Assembly (NCBI RefSeq): GCF_000314975.1
Contig: NZ_BAEN01000049.1
Coordinates: forward strand, 124,001-188,000
Reading direction: 5' to 3'
DNA from: Aliiglaciecola lipolytica E3
GTDB lineage: Bacteria > Pseudomonadota > Gammaproteobacteria > Enterobacterales > Alteromonadaceae
Length of the DNA: 64,000 bases
Below, piece by piece: positions 17,532 to 27,724 of the stretch. Below the pieces are notes generated by a model. The model saw only the letters and a program-made list of their open reading frames with translations, was not told where the DNA came from and did no database searches. Position numbers and translations under genes: made by a program. Position 1 is the stretch's first letter. Each line of letters starts with the position of its first letter.

Positions 17532-17861
17532 ATGGAAATCAAAGCACAATCTTTATATCAAGAAATGCAAGCGATGGCTGCAGGTGCGCAAATGGATATA
17601 GCGCCACTTGCACAGCAATCAAATCTCAACCCCTCTTCGCAGAATTTTGCTGAGATGCTAGGGCAAGCAATCAATACAGTTAATGACATGCAATTAGATG
17701 CCAAAGATCAGCAAATCAAATTTGAGATGGGCGATCCTAATATGAGTTTGGCGGATGTTATGTTAGCAAAGGAAAAGTCCGGAATTGCTTTTGAAGCGAC
17801 TGTTCAGGTGCGAAATAAAGTCATGGAAGCGTATAAGCAAATCATGAACATGCCAGTTTAA
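17532..17861 (+). CDS. fliE: FliE, flagellar hook-basal body adaptor
   Basis: From the ATG at 17532 the protein is 109 residues and begins MEIKAQSLYQEMQAM, the usual FliE start; TGGAG 6 bases upstream supports this over an in-frame start at 17496. The C-terminal half (FEATVQVRNKVMEAYKQIMNMPV) is the conserved FliE helix. FliE joins the MS ring to the proximal rod and is exported early. The gene is first in the fliE-fliJ run, behind a sigma-54 promoter. fliF follows after 19 bases. Confidence 0.94.
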   Translation: MEIKAQSLYQEMQAMAAGAQMDIAPLAQQSNLNPSSQNFAEMLGQAINTVNDMQLDAKDQQIKFEMGDPNMSLADVMLAKEKSGIAFEATVQVRNKVMEAYKQIMNMPV

Positions 17862-17880
17862 ATAAGCGAGAGGATAATTC

Positions 17881-19584
17881 GTGGCCGAGGCAACAAGTAC
17901 CGAACTTGCAATTAGTGATAACGACAATTATTCAGATTCTACCGAGTTAGAGCAAAAATCTGGGTTTATGGACGCGTTAGGTAGTGTCGATATCATGCGT
18001 CAGATCACCATTGTGATTGCATTAGTGATTTGCATCGCCATAGCTATATTTATCGTAATTTGGGCACAAGAGCCTACGTATCGTCCATTGGGAAAAATGG
18101 AAACGCAGGAGCTCATTGAGACCCTTGATTATCTTGATCAGAATTATCCCGATTATATTTTGGAAGGAAATGTAGTCAAAGTACTGGAAAGCGACTACAA
18201 AGCGATCAAGCTTAACATGACCCGTCAGGGACTTTCTTCCTCATCTGAAAACTCTGGAACCGACATTATCATGCAAGACATGGGGTTTGGGGTTTCTCAA
18301 CGGGTTGAGAAAGAGCGTTTAAAACATGCTCGCGAACAGCAAATAGCGCGTACTATAGAAGAAATAAATGGTGTAAAACGCGCGAAAGTCTTGCTTGCAA
18401 TGCCGGTTGAAAACGTATTCGCAAGACGTGAGAAAAAAGCCAGCGCCACGGTTGTGGTTACATCAGGGCGCGGTGCGAGTCTTTCCAATGAAGAGGTCGA
18501 TGCGATAATCGATATAGTCGGTTCTGCAGTACAAGGTATGGAACCCAGCCGCGTCACAGTAACTGACAGCAATGGTCGTCTGTTGAATTCTGGTTCTCAA
18601 GATGCAGCTTCCGCGCGTTCTCGCAAAGAATATGAATTAGAAAAGCAGCGTGAAAATGCGTATTTAGAAAAAATAGACTCTATTTTGATTCCAGTTCTAG
18701 GCTTAGGAAATTACACCGCGCAAGCTGATGTAACAATGGACTTTACCGCTGTTGAACAAACGCAACGCCGTTACAACCCCGATTTACCCGCGGTACGTAG
18801 TGAAATGCTAGTAGAAGAAAATAGTGTAGGTGGCGTCGTTGGCGGCATTCCGGGTGCGCTAACTAATCAGCCTCCACTAGATTCAAACATACCAGAAAAT
18901 GCCACCGGAAGTAGTGCTCAAACCACCTTACCCGGTCGGAATTCCAAAGAAGAGACACGAAACTACGAGTTAGATACTACAATTAGTCATACTAAGCAGC
19001 AAACTGGCATTATTAAACGTCTTAGTGTATCGGTAGCGGTGGATTATATTACCCAAGTAGCTGAAGACGGCACAGAATCTATGTCCCCTAGAGCGCAACA
19101 AGAGTTGCTGAATATTCGCAGATTGTTGCAAGGTGGGATTGGCTTTGACGTGACGCGTGGAGATTCATTAGAAGTAGTGAGTATTCCGTTTAGCCGAGAT
19201 AACGAATATGTTCCAGTTGTGGTGCCTTACTATAAAGAAGAGTGGTTTGCGCAAACTGTAAAGGTAGCCGCTGGTGCATTGATCATAATCGTGTTGATTT
19301 TCGCGCTAGTTAAGCCCATGCTGAGCCGTCTAATTAATCCTCAAGATACCACTGAAAGTGATGATTTCGATGTGGATAGCGCTTTGGACTTGGGTGATGA
19401 AACAATCAGTATGCTATCTCAGGAATTCGATGAAGGGCAGGTTGGGTTTGCTGCCGACGGTTCGTTAATGTTACCTGATTTACACAAAGATGAAGATGTA
19501 TTAAAAGCGGTTCGCGCGTTAGTTGCTAATGAACCTGAGTTGTCAGCTCAGGTTGTGAAAGGCTGGTTGATGCAAGATGAATAG
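17881..19584 (+). CDS. fliF: FliF, flagellar MS-ring protein
   Basis: The 567-residue protein has a cytoplasmic N-terminus, a first membrane segment at about 41-62, the periplasmic ring-building YscJ/FliF domains and a second membrane segment near 460-480, followed by an acidic cytoplasmic tail that should bind FliG. Typical sequence includes EQQIARTIEEINGVKRAKVLL. It starts with GTG behind a GAGAGGA ribosome-binding site. It forms the MS ring in the inner membrane on which the motor and export gate assemble. Eight bases separate it from fliG. Confidence 0.95.
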   Translation: MAEATSTELAISDNDNYSDSTELEQKSGFMDALGSVDIMRQITIVIALVICIAIAIFIVIWAQEPTYRPLGKMETQELIETLDYLDQNYPDYILEGNVVKVLESDYKAIKLNMTRQGLSSSSENSGTDIIMQDMGFGVSQRVEKERLKHAREQQIARTIEEINGVKRAKVLLAMPVENVFARREKKASATVVVTSGRGASLSNEEVDAIIDIVGSAVQGMEPSRVTVTDSNGRLLNSGSQDAASARSRKEYELEKQRENAYLEKIDSILIPVLGLGNYTAQADVTMDFTAVEQTQRRYNPDLPAVRSEMLVEENSVGGVVGGIPGALTNQPPLDSNIPENATGSSAQTTLPGRNSKEETRNYELDTTISHTKQQTGIIKRLSVSVAVDYITQVAEDGTESMSPRAQQELLNIRRLLQGGIGFDVTRGDSLEVVSIPFSRDNEYVPVVVPYYKEEWFAQTVKVAAGALIIIVLIFALVKPMLSRLINPQDTTESDDFDVDSALDLGDETISMLSQEFDEGQVGFAADGSLMLPDLHKDEDVLKAVRALVANEPELSAQVVKGWLMQDE

Positions 19585-19592
19585 GACTGGAC

Positions 19593-20630
19593 ATGCCTGA
19601 AGAAGATATGAATGAATCCAGCGGTTATGACGTTGGAAAATTAGAGGGCGTTGATAAAGCTGCAATTTTGCTTTTAAGTTTGTCGGAAGAAGATGCCGCA
19701 CAAATTCTAAAACATCTTGAGCCAAAACAAGTCCAAAAATTGGGTCAGGCGATGGCACAAATAGACGACATGACGCAACCCAAAATAACAGCGGTACATA
19801 AACATTTTATTGAAGAAATTCAAAATTACAGCACGATCGGCTTCCAGAGCCAAGATTTTGTTAAACGCGCACTGACTGCTGCACTTGGTGAAGATAAAGC
19901 GGCTAACTTAATTGATCAAATATTGATGGGAAGTGGAGCGAAAGGTTTAGATTCACTTAAATGGATGGACTCTAAGCAAGTTGCCAGCATTATTCGTAAT
20001 GAGCACCCTCAAATTCAAACCATTGTTATGTCTTATTTAGATGCCGAGCAATCAGCAGAAATATTGTCGCAATTTCCTGAAAAAGTGCGTTTAGATCTTA
20101 TGATGAGAGTGGCTAATCTTGAAGAAGTACAGCCAGCAGCATTGCAAGAATTAAACGAAATTATGGAAAAACAATTTGCGGGTCAAGCAGGTACTCAAGC
20201 GGCTAAAATGGGCGGCTTGAAATCTGCAGCTGATATCATGAATTACCTTGATACGAATATTGAAGGGCAATTGATGGATGCCATTCGTGAACAAGATGAG
20301 GAAATGAGTCAGCAAATCCAAGACTTGATGTTTGTGTTTGACAACCTTGCTGATGTCGACGATCGAGCAATTCAGGCAATACTGCGCGAAGTGCAGCAAG
20401 ATTCATTACTCAAAGCGATCAAAGGCGCTGATGAAGAGCTGAAGAACAAAATCACTAAAAACATGTCAAAACGCGCAGCCGAAATGTTACTTGATGATCT
20501 GGAAGCCTTAGGACCTGTTCGTATCAGTGAAGTTGAAACTGCACAAAAAGAGATTCTTTCTGTTGCACGACGCTTGGCTGATTCCGGTGAAATTATGCTC
20601 GGTGGCGGTGGTGGAGAAGAGTTCCTGTAA
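19593..20630 (+). CDS. fliG: FliG, flagellar motor switch protein
   Basis: The 345-residue length is normal for FliG. The N-terminal domain (GVDKAAILLLSLSEEDAA) binds FliF, the middle domain has the EHPQIQTIV (EHPQ) motif, and the C-terminal domain carries the conserved charged helix region (LMFVFDNLADVDDRAIQ) that touches the stator. A second in-frame ATG lies five codons after the chosen start. It is the torque-generating rotor protein, placed between fliF and fliH as in other Gammaproteobacteria. Confidence 0.95.
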   Translation: MPEEDMNESSGYDVGKLEGVDKAAILLLSLSEEDAAQILKHLEPKQVQKLGQAMAQIDDMTQPKITAVHKHFIEEIQNYSTIGFQSQDFVKRALTAALGEDKAANLIDQILMGSGAKGLDSLKWMDSKQVASIIRNEHPQIQTIVMSYLDAEQSAEILSQFPEKVRLDLMMRVANLEEVQPAALQELNEIMEKQFAGQAGTQAAKMGGLKSAADIMNYLDTNIEGQLMDAIREQDEEMSQQIQDLMFVFDNLADVDDRAIQAILREVQQDSLLKAIKGADEELKNKITKNMSKRAAEMLLDDLEALGPVRISEVETAQKEILSVARRLADSGEIMLGGGGGEEFL

Positions 20631-20658
20631 TGCTACATTTTGCTAAACGAGCCTGCTA

Positions 20659-21453
20659 GTGAACGATAAAGATGACAGCAAAAAAGAGTTAAGCGACGAT
20701 GATATAGCGGCGTGGGAACTCCCGTTTTTGGAAGAAAGCTTAAATCTTGATAGCACCAAAACCAACGTGTTTAATCGACAAAGCACTTGGAAATACGAGC
20801 CCCCCGAAGAAGAAGAAAGCTTTTTACCGCCAACCGCTAAAGAAATTGAACAAATAAGGGAATCAGCCCATAAAGAAGGGTTTGAGCAGGGTAAGAAACA
20901 AGGTTTCGAGGCGGGTTATGCAGAAGGAAAAGAATTGGGTCTGCAAGAAGGTAAGGAGCAAGGTTTACTTGCTGGTCACGACGAAGGTTTGGCAAATGCG
21001 AAAGAGCAAGTCGATACTCAGACTGACGCGTTTAACGCATTAATGGAACAACTACACCAACCAGTGTCTCAAGTTGAAAATACATTACAGGCAGAACTGG
21101 TAAAGTTGGCAGTAGCTTTAGCAAAATCAGTTATTCGGGCTGAGGTTCAAACTAACTCTGAGATTTTGTTTAATGCGTTGAATGAAGCGCTAAAAGCGTT
21201 ACCTATCCAAGAAGCCCAGTACCAAATTCATATGCATCCAGATGATATTGAGATGGTGAAGCAGCGTTTTACTGCTGAATACATCGATAAACAGGGATGG
21301 ACGTTTGTAGAAAATCAAAATATGTCTCGAGGGGGCTGTGATATTAGCACGCGTAACAATGCCGTTGATGCTTCGGTAGAGCGAAGAGTCAAAGATGTCC
21401 TCAATAAGTTTCTGCTAGAGCAGGGGCTAAGCGATATTGAAAACGAGTCGTAG
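20659..21453 (+). CDS. fliH: FliH, regulator of the flagellar export ATPase
   Basis: The 264-residue protein starts with GTG and has an acidic N-terminus, a central run of glycine-spaced repeats ([19 protein letters not shown] and following) that is the hallmark GxxxG helix of FliH, and a C-terminal FliH/YscL domain ([18 protein letters not shown]). It dimerises, binds FliI and delivers it to the export gate. The ribosome-binding site is weak, so translation may depend on coupling with fliG. fliI starts three bases after the stop. Confidence 0.93.
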   Translation: MNDKDDSKKELSDDDIAAWELPFLEESLNLDSTKTNVFNRQSTWKYEPPEEEESFLPPTAKEIEQIRESAHKEGFEQGKKQGFEAGYAEGKELGLQEGKEQGLLAGHDEGLANAKEQVDTQTDAFNALMEQLHQPVSQVENTLQAELVKLAVALAKSVIRAEVQTNSEILFNALNEALKALPIQEAQYQIHMHPDDIEMVKQRFTAEYIDKQGWTFVENQNMSRGGCDISTRNNAVDASVERRVKDVLNKFLLEQGLSDIENES

Positions 21454-21455
21454 TT

Positions 21456-22790
21456 ATGTCTCAGCAATTGTTAGATCGCATCAAGTCTTTACAAACTCAA
21501 GTTCCCAAAGCTCCAACTGTCGCATCAGGAAAATTAGTACGTGGGATTGGTTTGACACTAGAAGCGGTCGGTTGCCAAATGCCTGTGGGTAGCCAATGCT
21601 TAGTGCAAACTGTAGATGGCCAAATTGAAGCCGAAGTGGTTGGATTTGCCGAAGATATTACGTATTTAATGCCTACCGAAGCGGTGAAAGGTATTGTTCC
21701 TGGTTCTCGTGTTGAACCTTTAGATCGCGAACCCGGTTTACCAGTTGGCATGTCATTATTAGGACGTGTAGTGGATGGCAATGGACAACCACTAGATGGG
21801 CTAGGCGCGATTAAAGCTGAAAAACGTGTGCCGCTTAGTAAACCACCAATCAATCCTCTATCACGCAGACCTATTACCAGCCCTTTAGACGTTGGCGTGC
21901 GAGCAATCAATTCGATGATCACAGTTGGCGAAGGTCAGCGCATGGGCTTGTTTGCTGGTAGTGGTGTAGGTAAAAGCGTGTTATTGGGTATGATGACGCG
22001 CGGTACCTCAGCTGACGTGGTTGTGGTCGGTCTAGTGGGAGAGCGGGGACGAGAAGTAAAAGAATTTATTCAAGATATTTTAGGGGACGAGGAAAGACAA
22101 AAATCGGTTGTTGTGGCTTCACCTGCTGATACTTCTCCTTTGATGCGATTGAAGGGCTGTGAAACCGCAGTGGCAATTGCTGAATATTTTCGAGATAAAG
22201 GTTTAAACGTACTACTATTAATTGATTCGTTAACGCGTTATGCCATGGCGCAGCGTGAAATAGCTCTTGCGGTAGGTGAACCGCCAGCAACTAAAGGGTA
22301 TCCACCTTCTGTTTTCGCTCGCTTGCCTGCATTGGTAGAACGCGCCGGGAATGGTAAAGATGGGCAAGGCTCAATTACTGCTTTTTATACCGTTTTAACC
22401 GAAGGTGACGATTTACAAGATCCGATTGCCGATTCCGCCCGTGCAATATTAGATGGACACATAGTGTTATCGAGAAATTTGGCAGAATCCGGACACTATC
22501 CAGCGATCGATATCGAAGCCTCGATTAGTCGTGTTATGCCCATGGTAGTAAGCGATGAACACCTAATGGCGAGTAGAAGAATTAAACAAGTGTATTCCAA
22601 TTATCAGCAAAACAAAGATTTGATTAATATTGGCGCTTATACCAAAGGAACTGACCCGCGTATGGATTTGGCGATTGCCGCTGAACCAGTAATCAATACG
22701 TTTTTACAACAAGGAATGAAGCAAATTTTACCCTATGACGAGAGCCTAGAAGGCATGATGTCGCTAACCAAAGGCTTAGGTAACGGCTAA
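21456..22790 (+). CDS. fliI: FliI, flagellar export ATPase
   Basis: The 444-residue protein is a member of the F1-beta-like ATPase family with Walker A AGSGVGKS (167-174), [13 protein letters not shown] and Walker [15 protein letters not shown]. It energises export of rod, hook and filament subunits, working with FliH and FliJ at the inner face of the membrane. It sits between fliH and fliJ and its stop codon overlaps the fliJ start by one base. Confidence 0.95.
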   Translation: MSQQLLDRIKSLQTQVPKAPTVASGKLVRGIGLTLEAVGCQMPVGSQCLVQTVDGQIEAEVVGFAEDITYLMPTEAVKGIVPGSRVEPLDREPGLPVGMSLLGRVVDGNGQPLDGLGAIKAEKRVPLSKPPINPLSRRPITSPLDVGVRAINSMITVGEGQRMGLFAGSGVGKSVLLGMMTRGTSADVVVVGLVGERGREVKEFIQDILGDEERQKSVVVASPADTSPLMRLKGCETAVAIAEYFRDKGLNVLLLIDSLTRYAMAQREIALAVGEPPATKGYPPSVFARLPALVERAGNGKDGQGSITAFYTVLTEGDDLQDPIADSARAILDGHIVLSRNLAESGHYPAIDIEASISRVMPMVVSDEHLMASRRIKQVYSNYQQNKDLINIGAYTKGTDPRMDLAIAAEPVINTFLQQGMKQILPYDESLEGMMSLTKGLGNG

Positions 22791-23242
22791 TGGCAGAACG
22801 TCAGTTAGAGCTTGTGGCAAAGTGGGAAAAAGACAAAGAAGATCGCTTGGCCCGTGATTTTCAGCTAGCCCAGCAACATGTTGAAATGAACAAGCAAAAA
22901 CTTTCCAGTTTAGAACGTTACCGATTAGATTATCTTCGGCAAACGCAGGCTAAAGACGCCGGTGCATTGAATATCGATAAGTTCAACAAACTGCAGTCTT
23001 TTATCGGTAAATTAGACAAAGCTTGTCAGCAACAAATGCAAGTTCATAACCAAGCCATTCTGGTCGCGGAACAGCGCAAAAATCTGTGGCTAGTCCAACA
23101 ACGTAAGCGTAAAGCGGTAGAAATGCTTTTAGAGAAAAAGCGACAGGCACGCGAAATTAGAAATAATAAAATAGAGCAGCAGTTTATGGATGAACTTTCA
23201 ACCCAACGTTTTATTCGTAAGCAACGTTCTACTCATAACTAA
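22790..23242 (+). CDS. fliJ: FliJ, flagellar export chaperone/ATPase stalk
   Basis: The 150-residue protein is almost entirely charged helix and coiled coil, as expected for FliJ, which inserts into the FliI ring and links it to FlhA. The sequence is weakly conserved in this family, so the call rests on size, helix content, the SSLERYRLDYL segment and the position directly after fliI. It begins in the TAATG overlap with fliI. It closes the fliE-fliJ run; a sigma-54 element follows. Confidence 0.9.
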   Translation: MAERQLELVAKWEKDKEDRLARDFQLAQQHVEMNKQKLSSLERYRLDYLRQTQAKDAGALNIDKFNKLQSFIGKLDKACQQQMQVHNQAILVAEQRKNLWLVQQRKRKAVEMLLEKKRQAREIRNNKIEQQFMDELSTQRFIRKQRSTHN

Positions 23243-23274
23243 TAAAACTCACAATCTTAGTATCTCCGACAGGT

Positions 23275-23290
23275 TGGAACAGTCTTTGCT
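23275..23290 (+). promoter_or_regulatory. Sigma-54 (-24/-12) promoter of fliK and downstream genes
   Basis: TGGAACAGTCTTTGCT has GG at 23276-23277 and GC at 23288-23289 with 10 bases between, and a perfect TTGCT at -12. It lies 58 bases before the fliK start, in the gap after fliJ. Confidence 0.8.
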
Positions 23291-23348
23291 GTGTTCAATC
23301 AAGATCATTGATTTAAACCATAAATTAATGCTGTAACGGGAATAAGAG

Positions 23349-25571
23349 ATGCAACATATTGCCACCGCTAAATCAGAACTTGCCGCCTTGTTAACTAAGG
23401 TTAATGGCCATGCAAGCAACAATTTTAATCAACAAACTGATTTTCAATCATATTTTAAACAAGCTGATCAAGTTTATTCACAACCCGTTGAGCCGCCTAA
23501 AAACCATCCAGATCGAAACATCGAAAAGTCGGTTGATAATGCGTATGACAGGCAAGAGAGTCAGCGTGATAAAAGCAAAACGTTGCGTGATAGAAGCAAA
23601 GACAATCAAGCCGAGTTTGCCAAGCCCGTTGAGCAAAAGTCTGCCATACATTCGTCTGAAACTGATAAATCGGCTAAACCAATACAGCAAAGTGACAAAG
23701 CGCAAGCACCTCAATACAGTGATGAGGCAAAAGTAGCGGATACTGAAAATCAAATTGCAGATAAAAACGTTAGTAGTGAAACCAGTGAAAAGAAGAACGT
23801 AGAGAATGATGCACTTAAATCAGAAGAACAAATAGTCAAACACGCCGAGCAACAAAGTGAGTTTGAAAAAGCTGGCACCTCGGATAATCCAGAAAAAAGC
23901 CTTGAGAACGACCTTGTCTCGGCAACTCACATCATGATTGATGATCAAGTGGTAGATTCAGAAGCTACAGTGATAACTGATGAAACGCCACTGATTGACT
24001 GGCTAACATTGGTGGAAAAAAGTATAGCTAAGGCAACCAAAGGTGAAACGAGCTCAAATAAAGAGACTGCAAACGAAAATGTACCTGAGTTTTCTATCAC
24101 AGAGGTTTTACTTGCAAATAAAAGTGATGTTAATTCAATCGAATCTGATCCAGAGTCATCAATCCTAGGCTCCAGTGAGCTTGAAAATATTGATATAAAT
24201 GTATTGGTTTCTGAAAATCAACAATCAGAAGAATCTGCGCTCAACGGTACGCTTGCGGGGGATGTCAAAACGGATGAATTCATCGCACTTGAGTCTGCGA
24301 CGACATTAAAATCTCTTAACAATCTGATTGCCGAGTTACAAACACTATTGGACGCTCAAAAACAAAAAGGCAGCGTCGACAATGCCGCTTCTCTTGACCA
24401 ATTACTAAATCAGATATCTGATGTTTTAGGAGAATCTGATGCCGATGTAATGGCCAAACTGCGAGAGTCATTGAGATTAGAAACGAGCGCGTTAGAAGTT
24501 GCTCAATCGCAAGAGCTAGGCACCGTAACCGAAACGGATGTAGCGATCGCTGACGATTTGCGCTTGATGCTTGATTTGTTGATGTCGTCAGCCTCAAATA
24601 CAAATAAACCAATATCAAATAGTGATACCACGATAAAGCCTAATATTGAGACTACTTCGCTAACGCCTGACAATATGGAGCTAGCTAAAACGGCAGTTAA
24701 TATCGACCAAAGTGTGGCTGCATTGCTTGATTTGCCTAAAGATAAATTAGATGCGGCATTAGCTAACCTTGCCCAGCGCTTAGATTTGAAAACTGCGAAT
24801 AATCAAAATTACGCAGGTGATGCAGGGGGTAAATCTGATTTTGTCAGTGCGCTAAAAAGTGGTATTGAAGAAATAAAAGCACAAATTAAACAAGGGCATC
24901 AGCCGGCAATTGATCTGTCTGCGCTGGTTAACGATGCAACTGCTAAAGTCAATTTAGTGCCTGTTGTGCCTCAAGTGTTAGATCAAACTATTACGCGATT
25001 TAATCAAACCTTAGAAATAACCAGTCAATTAAATGCAAAAGTAGAACAATTGCATGTTGCTTCGATAACCGAAAAGGCCTTGGTAAAAGAAAATAATAAT
25101 CAAGCGCAACACCTGCAAAATAAACAGGGGCAACAGTTAGCGCAATTTGATAAAGCGGTGAATATCAATCGTCAAGAAGGCTTGCAACAACTATCTGAGA
25201 AAGTACGTTGGATGGTAAACCAAAATAACCTTCAGGCTGATATACGTTTAGATCCTCCTGAATTGGGGGCGATGAAAGTGCGCCTAAATATGTCTGGCGA
25301 TACGGCAAGTGTTAATATAGTTGTTCAGTCTCAGCAAGCGCGCGACGTACTTGAACAAGCAACGCCTAGGCTAAAAGAACTGCTCGAGCAACAAGGCATT
25401 GAACTTGGGCAATCCTCAGTGCAGCAAGAACAAAGTGGCAATGCTGAACAACATGGCTCAGAATTTGTTAGTACGGAGGAGTCCGCTGATAATTTGACAA
25501 CTGACGAGTCCGAAGTAATTGAGCAACGGATTTCGAACGGCAGGATCGGTGGTATTGATTATTTTGTTTGA
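23349..25571 (+). CDS. fliK: FliK, flagellar hook-length control protein
   Basis: The 740-residue protein has a long, hydrophilic, poorly conserved N-terminal part rich in Lys, Glu, Ser and Gln, and a conserved C-terminal FliK domain (DIRLDPPELGAMKVRLNM, then VVQSQQARDVLEQATPRLKELL). The C-terminal domain contacts FlhB and switches export from hook to filament; the N-terminal part works as a molecular ruler. It is longer than the roughly 400 residues of enteric FliK. It has its own sigma-54 promoter and is followed by a 94-base gap before fliL. Confidence 0.92.
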   Translation: MQHIATAKSELAALLTKVNGHASNNFNQQTDFQSYFKQADQVYSQPVEPPKNHPDRNIEKSVDNAYDRQESQRDKSKTLRDRSKDNQAEFAKPVEQKSAIHSSETDKSAKPIQQSDKAQAPQYSDEAKVADTENQIADKNVSSETSEKKNVENDALKSEEQIVKHAEQQSEFEKAGTSDNPEKSLENDLVSATHIMIDDQVVDSEATVITDETPLIDWLTLVEKSIAKATKGETSSNKETANENVPEFSITEVLLANKSDVNSIESDPESSILGSSELENIDINVLVSENQQSEESALNGTLAGDVKTDEFIALESATTLKSLNNLIAELQTLLDAQKQKGSVDNAASLDQLLNQISDVLGESDADVMAKLRESLRLETSALEVAQSQELGTVTETDVAIADDLRLMLDLLMSSASNTNKPISNSDTTIKPNIETTSLTPDNMELAKTAVNIDQSVAALLDLPKDKLDAALANLAQRLDLKTANNQNYAGDAGGKSDFVSALKSGIEEIKAQIKQGHQPAIDLSALVNDATAKVNLVPVVPQVLDQTITRFNQTLEITSQLNAKVEQLHVASITEKALVKENNNQAQHLQNKQGQQLAQFDKAVNINRQEGLQQLSEKVRWMVNQNNLQADIRLDPPELGAMKVRLNMSGDTASVNIVVQSQQARDVLEQATPRLKELLEQQGIELGQSSVQQEQSGNAEQHGSEFVSTEESADNLTTDESEVIEQRISNGRIGGIDYFV

Positions 25572-25665
25572 TACTTGCAATTTTGAGGTGTTTGCATTCA
25601 CCCGTTACAGCAATTTGTTGATACAATCTAATTAACTAGTCACAAATTAATGAATTGAGAAGAAG

Positions 25666-26187
25666 ATGGCAGAAGACGAATTACAAATGGAAGAGGGTGG
25701 CAAAGGCAAGATGATGATTATTATCATTGTTGCAGTTGTTCTCATTGGTGGTGGTGCGGCTGCTTATTTTTTGTTGGGCGGCAGTGACGACTCTACAGAA
25801 GAGGTGTCGACCCAAATGTCATCCGGCAGCGACGATAGTGGCGTTGCCATGAGCTCTAGCAATAAAGGCACTGCTTTGTATGTTGCTATGCCACGTCCAT
25901 TTGTTTTTAACGTGCCAGGGCAAGGAAAAGACCGTTTAGCACAAATTAAAGTGCAGTTAATGGTTCGAGGAACCGATAACGAAGAACTGGCAAAGATGCA
26001 TGTTCCCTTGATAGAAGGGACATTATTAAAAGTGTTTAGTAGTTCAAATGCAGATGATTTAGTCACTGAAGCCGGTAAAGTCTCGTTACGTGACCAAGCC
26101 GGAAGAGAAGTGCAAAAAGTATTGAAAGAAACAGTAGGAAGTGAAGTAGTTGAGCAGGTGTTATTCACCGGCTTTGTTATGCAATAA
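25666..26187 (+). CDS. fliL: FliL, flagellar basal body-associated protein
   Basis: The 173-residue protein has a short cytoplasmic N-terminus, one membrane segment (MMIIIIVAVVLIGGGAAAYF), a low-complexity Ser/Asp linker and a periplasmic FliL domain starting at YVAMPRPFVFNV. It surrounds and supports the stator units. The end ETVGSEVVEQVLFTGFVMQ is typical. It heads the fliLMNOPQR-flhB run. No separate promoter was recognised in the 94 bases upstream. A 14-base palindrome overlaps its stop codon region. Confidence 0.92.
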   Translation: MAEDELQMEEGGKGKMMIIIIVAVVLIGGGAAAYFLLGGSDDSTEEVSTQMSSGSDDSGVAMSSSNKGTALYVAMPRPFVFNVPGQGKDRLAQIKVQLMVRGTDNEELAKMHVPLIEGTLLKVFSSSNADDLVTEAGKVSLRDQAGREVQKVLKETVGSEVVEQVLFTGFVMQ

Positions 26188-26218
26188 CACTTAAGTGTTT
26201 ATTTAAGCGAGCGAAACA

Positions 26219-27277
26219 TTGAGCGATTTATTATCACAAGATGAAATTGACGCGCTACTCCATGGCGTTGATGATGTCGAAGAAGAGGACAATGAAGATC
26301 TCGAATCTGATGGTTCGATGATTGAGTATGACTTTTCTTCACAAGACCGCATAGTACGCGGCCGCATGCCTACGTTGGAAATCGTTAATGAACGATTTGC
26401 CAGACATATGCGGGTGAGCTTGTTTAACATGATGCGCCGATCTGCAGAGGTATCGATAAACGGTATTCAAATGATCAAGTTCGGTGAATATATTCATACA
26501 CTTTTTGTTCCTACAAGTTTGAATATGGTTCGATTTAGACCCCTAAAAGGAACGGGGTTGATCACCATGGAAGCGCGTTTAGTCTTTATTTTAGTAGACA
26601 ACTTTTTTGGTGGTGATGGCCGTTATCATGCCAAAATTGAAGGTCGCGAGTTTACACCAACAGAGCGTCGTATTACTCAAATGTTGTTGAAACTCATCTT
26701 CGAGGATTACAAAGAAGCTTGGGCACCGGTGATGGATGTTTCTTTTGAATATTTAGATTCAGAAGTTAACCCGGCAATGGCTAATATTGTTAGCCCTACG
26801 GAAGTGGTTGTTATTAGTTCGTTTCATATTGAACTCGACGGTGGAGGCGGGGACTTCCACGTATCATTACCCTATTCCATGCTAGAACCCATACGTGAGT
26901 TGTTAGATGCAGGTGTTCAAAGCGATAAAGAAGATACTGATTTACGTTGGAGTAAAGCGTTAAGAGATGAAATTCTTGATGTAAAAGTGTCAGTGTCAAC
27001 GCATATGCTAGATATTGATGTGCCGTTACAAAGATTAATGGACTTCAAACCGGGTGATATCATTCCAATTGAGATGCCAGAAACGATCACAGTTTTAATT
27101 GAAGAACTGCCGACTTTCAGAGCGAAACTAGGCCGTTCTCGAGACAATATTGCGGTTAAAATTACCGAAAAAATTCCACGACCCACTTCAGTTAAATCTG
27201 AATTGCAATTATTAACGAAAGGCGGACGTCGTATAGACAGTGATGCTGAGCTTTCTGTGTTAGAGGAAGACTTATGA
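26219..27277 (+). CDS. fliM: FliM, flagellar motor switch protein
   Basis: The protein starts with TTG at 26219: the reading MSDLLSQDEIDALLHGV matches the conserved FliM N-terminus, which is the CheY-P binding helix, exactly from this codon. The 352 residues contain the middle CheC-like domain and the C-terminal SpoA domain that pairs with FliN. FliM forms the C ring wall and sets rotation direction. The upstream GCGAG is a poor ribosome-binding site, so expression may depend on fliL translation. Confidence 0.94.
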   Translation: MSDLLSQDEIDALLHGVDDVEEEDNEDLESDGSMIEYDFSSQDRIVRGRMPTLEIVNERFARHMRVSLFNMMRRSAEVSINGIQMIKFGEYIHTLFVPTSLNMVRFRPLKGTGLITMEARLVFILVDNFFGGDGRYHAKIEGREFTPTERRITQMLLKLIFEDYKEAWAPVMDVSFEYLDSEVNPAMANIVSPTEVVVISSFHIELDGGGGDFHVSLPYSMLEPIRELLDAGVQSDKEDTDLRWSKALRDEILDVKVSVSTHMLDIDVPLQRLMDFKPGDIIPIEMPETITVLIEELPTFRAKLGRSRDNIAVKITEKIPRPTSVKSELQLLTKGGRRIDSDAELSVLEEDL

Positions 27278-27304
27278 GCGTCTGCAAAAACGAGGTAAAG
27301 AACA

Positions 27305-27724
27305 ATGAGTGAAGATGATGCAATGGACGACTGGGCTGCAGCAATGGCCGAACAAGCAGAAGAGGAAGAAGCTGCAGCAGGCGACAGTGGTGATCATGAA
27401 TTAGATGTATCTGTAGCAGAGTTAGATGAGCTATCTGAAGATGCGCCAATTACCCAAAAAGAAAAGAAAAAACTAGATACGATTTTGGATATACCTGTAA
27501 CTATTTCCATGGAAGTGGGGCGTAGCCATATTAGTATCCGTAATTTATTGCAGTTAAATCAAGGATCTGTAGTCGAATTAGATCGTGTTGCTGGCGAACC
27601 TCTCGATGTGTTAGTAAATGGCACGTTGATTGCTCATGGTGAGGTAGTAGTCGTCAACGATAAATTTGGTATTCGGTTAACGGATGTTATTAGTCAAATC
27701 GAGAGAATTAAAAAGCTTAGGTAA
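27305..27724 (+). CDS. fliN: FliN, flagellar motor switch protein
   Basis: The 139-residue protein has an acidic N-terminal extension and a C-terminal SpoA domain (ILDIPVTISMEVGRSHISI, later [17 protein letters not shown]). It forms the lower C ring and binds FliH. Its 3' end overlaps the start of fliO by 41 bases. Confidence 0.95.
   Translation: MSEDDAMDDWAAAMAEQAEEEEAAAGDSGDHELDVSVAELDELSEDAPITQKEKKKLDTILDIPVTISMEVGRSHISIRNLLQLNQGSVVELDRVAGEPLDVLVNGTLIAHGEVVVVNDKFGIRLTDVISQIERIKKLR

Noticed and set aside
21497-21922. 141-codon frame on the - strand inside fliI
   Set aside because: It is fully inside a well-conserved ATPase gene and shows no domain or ribosome-binding site.
26184-26202. 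Palindrome AACACTTAAGTGTT after fliL as a terminator
   Set aside because: It has no loop and little GC, no clean T-run follows, and fliM lies only 20 bases further on in the same operon.
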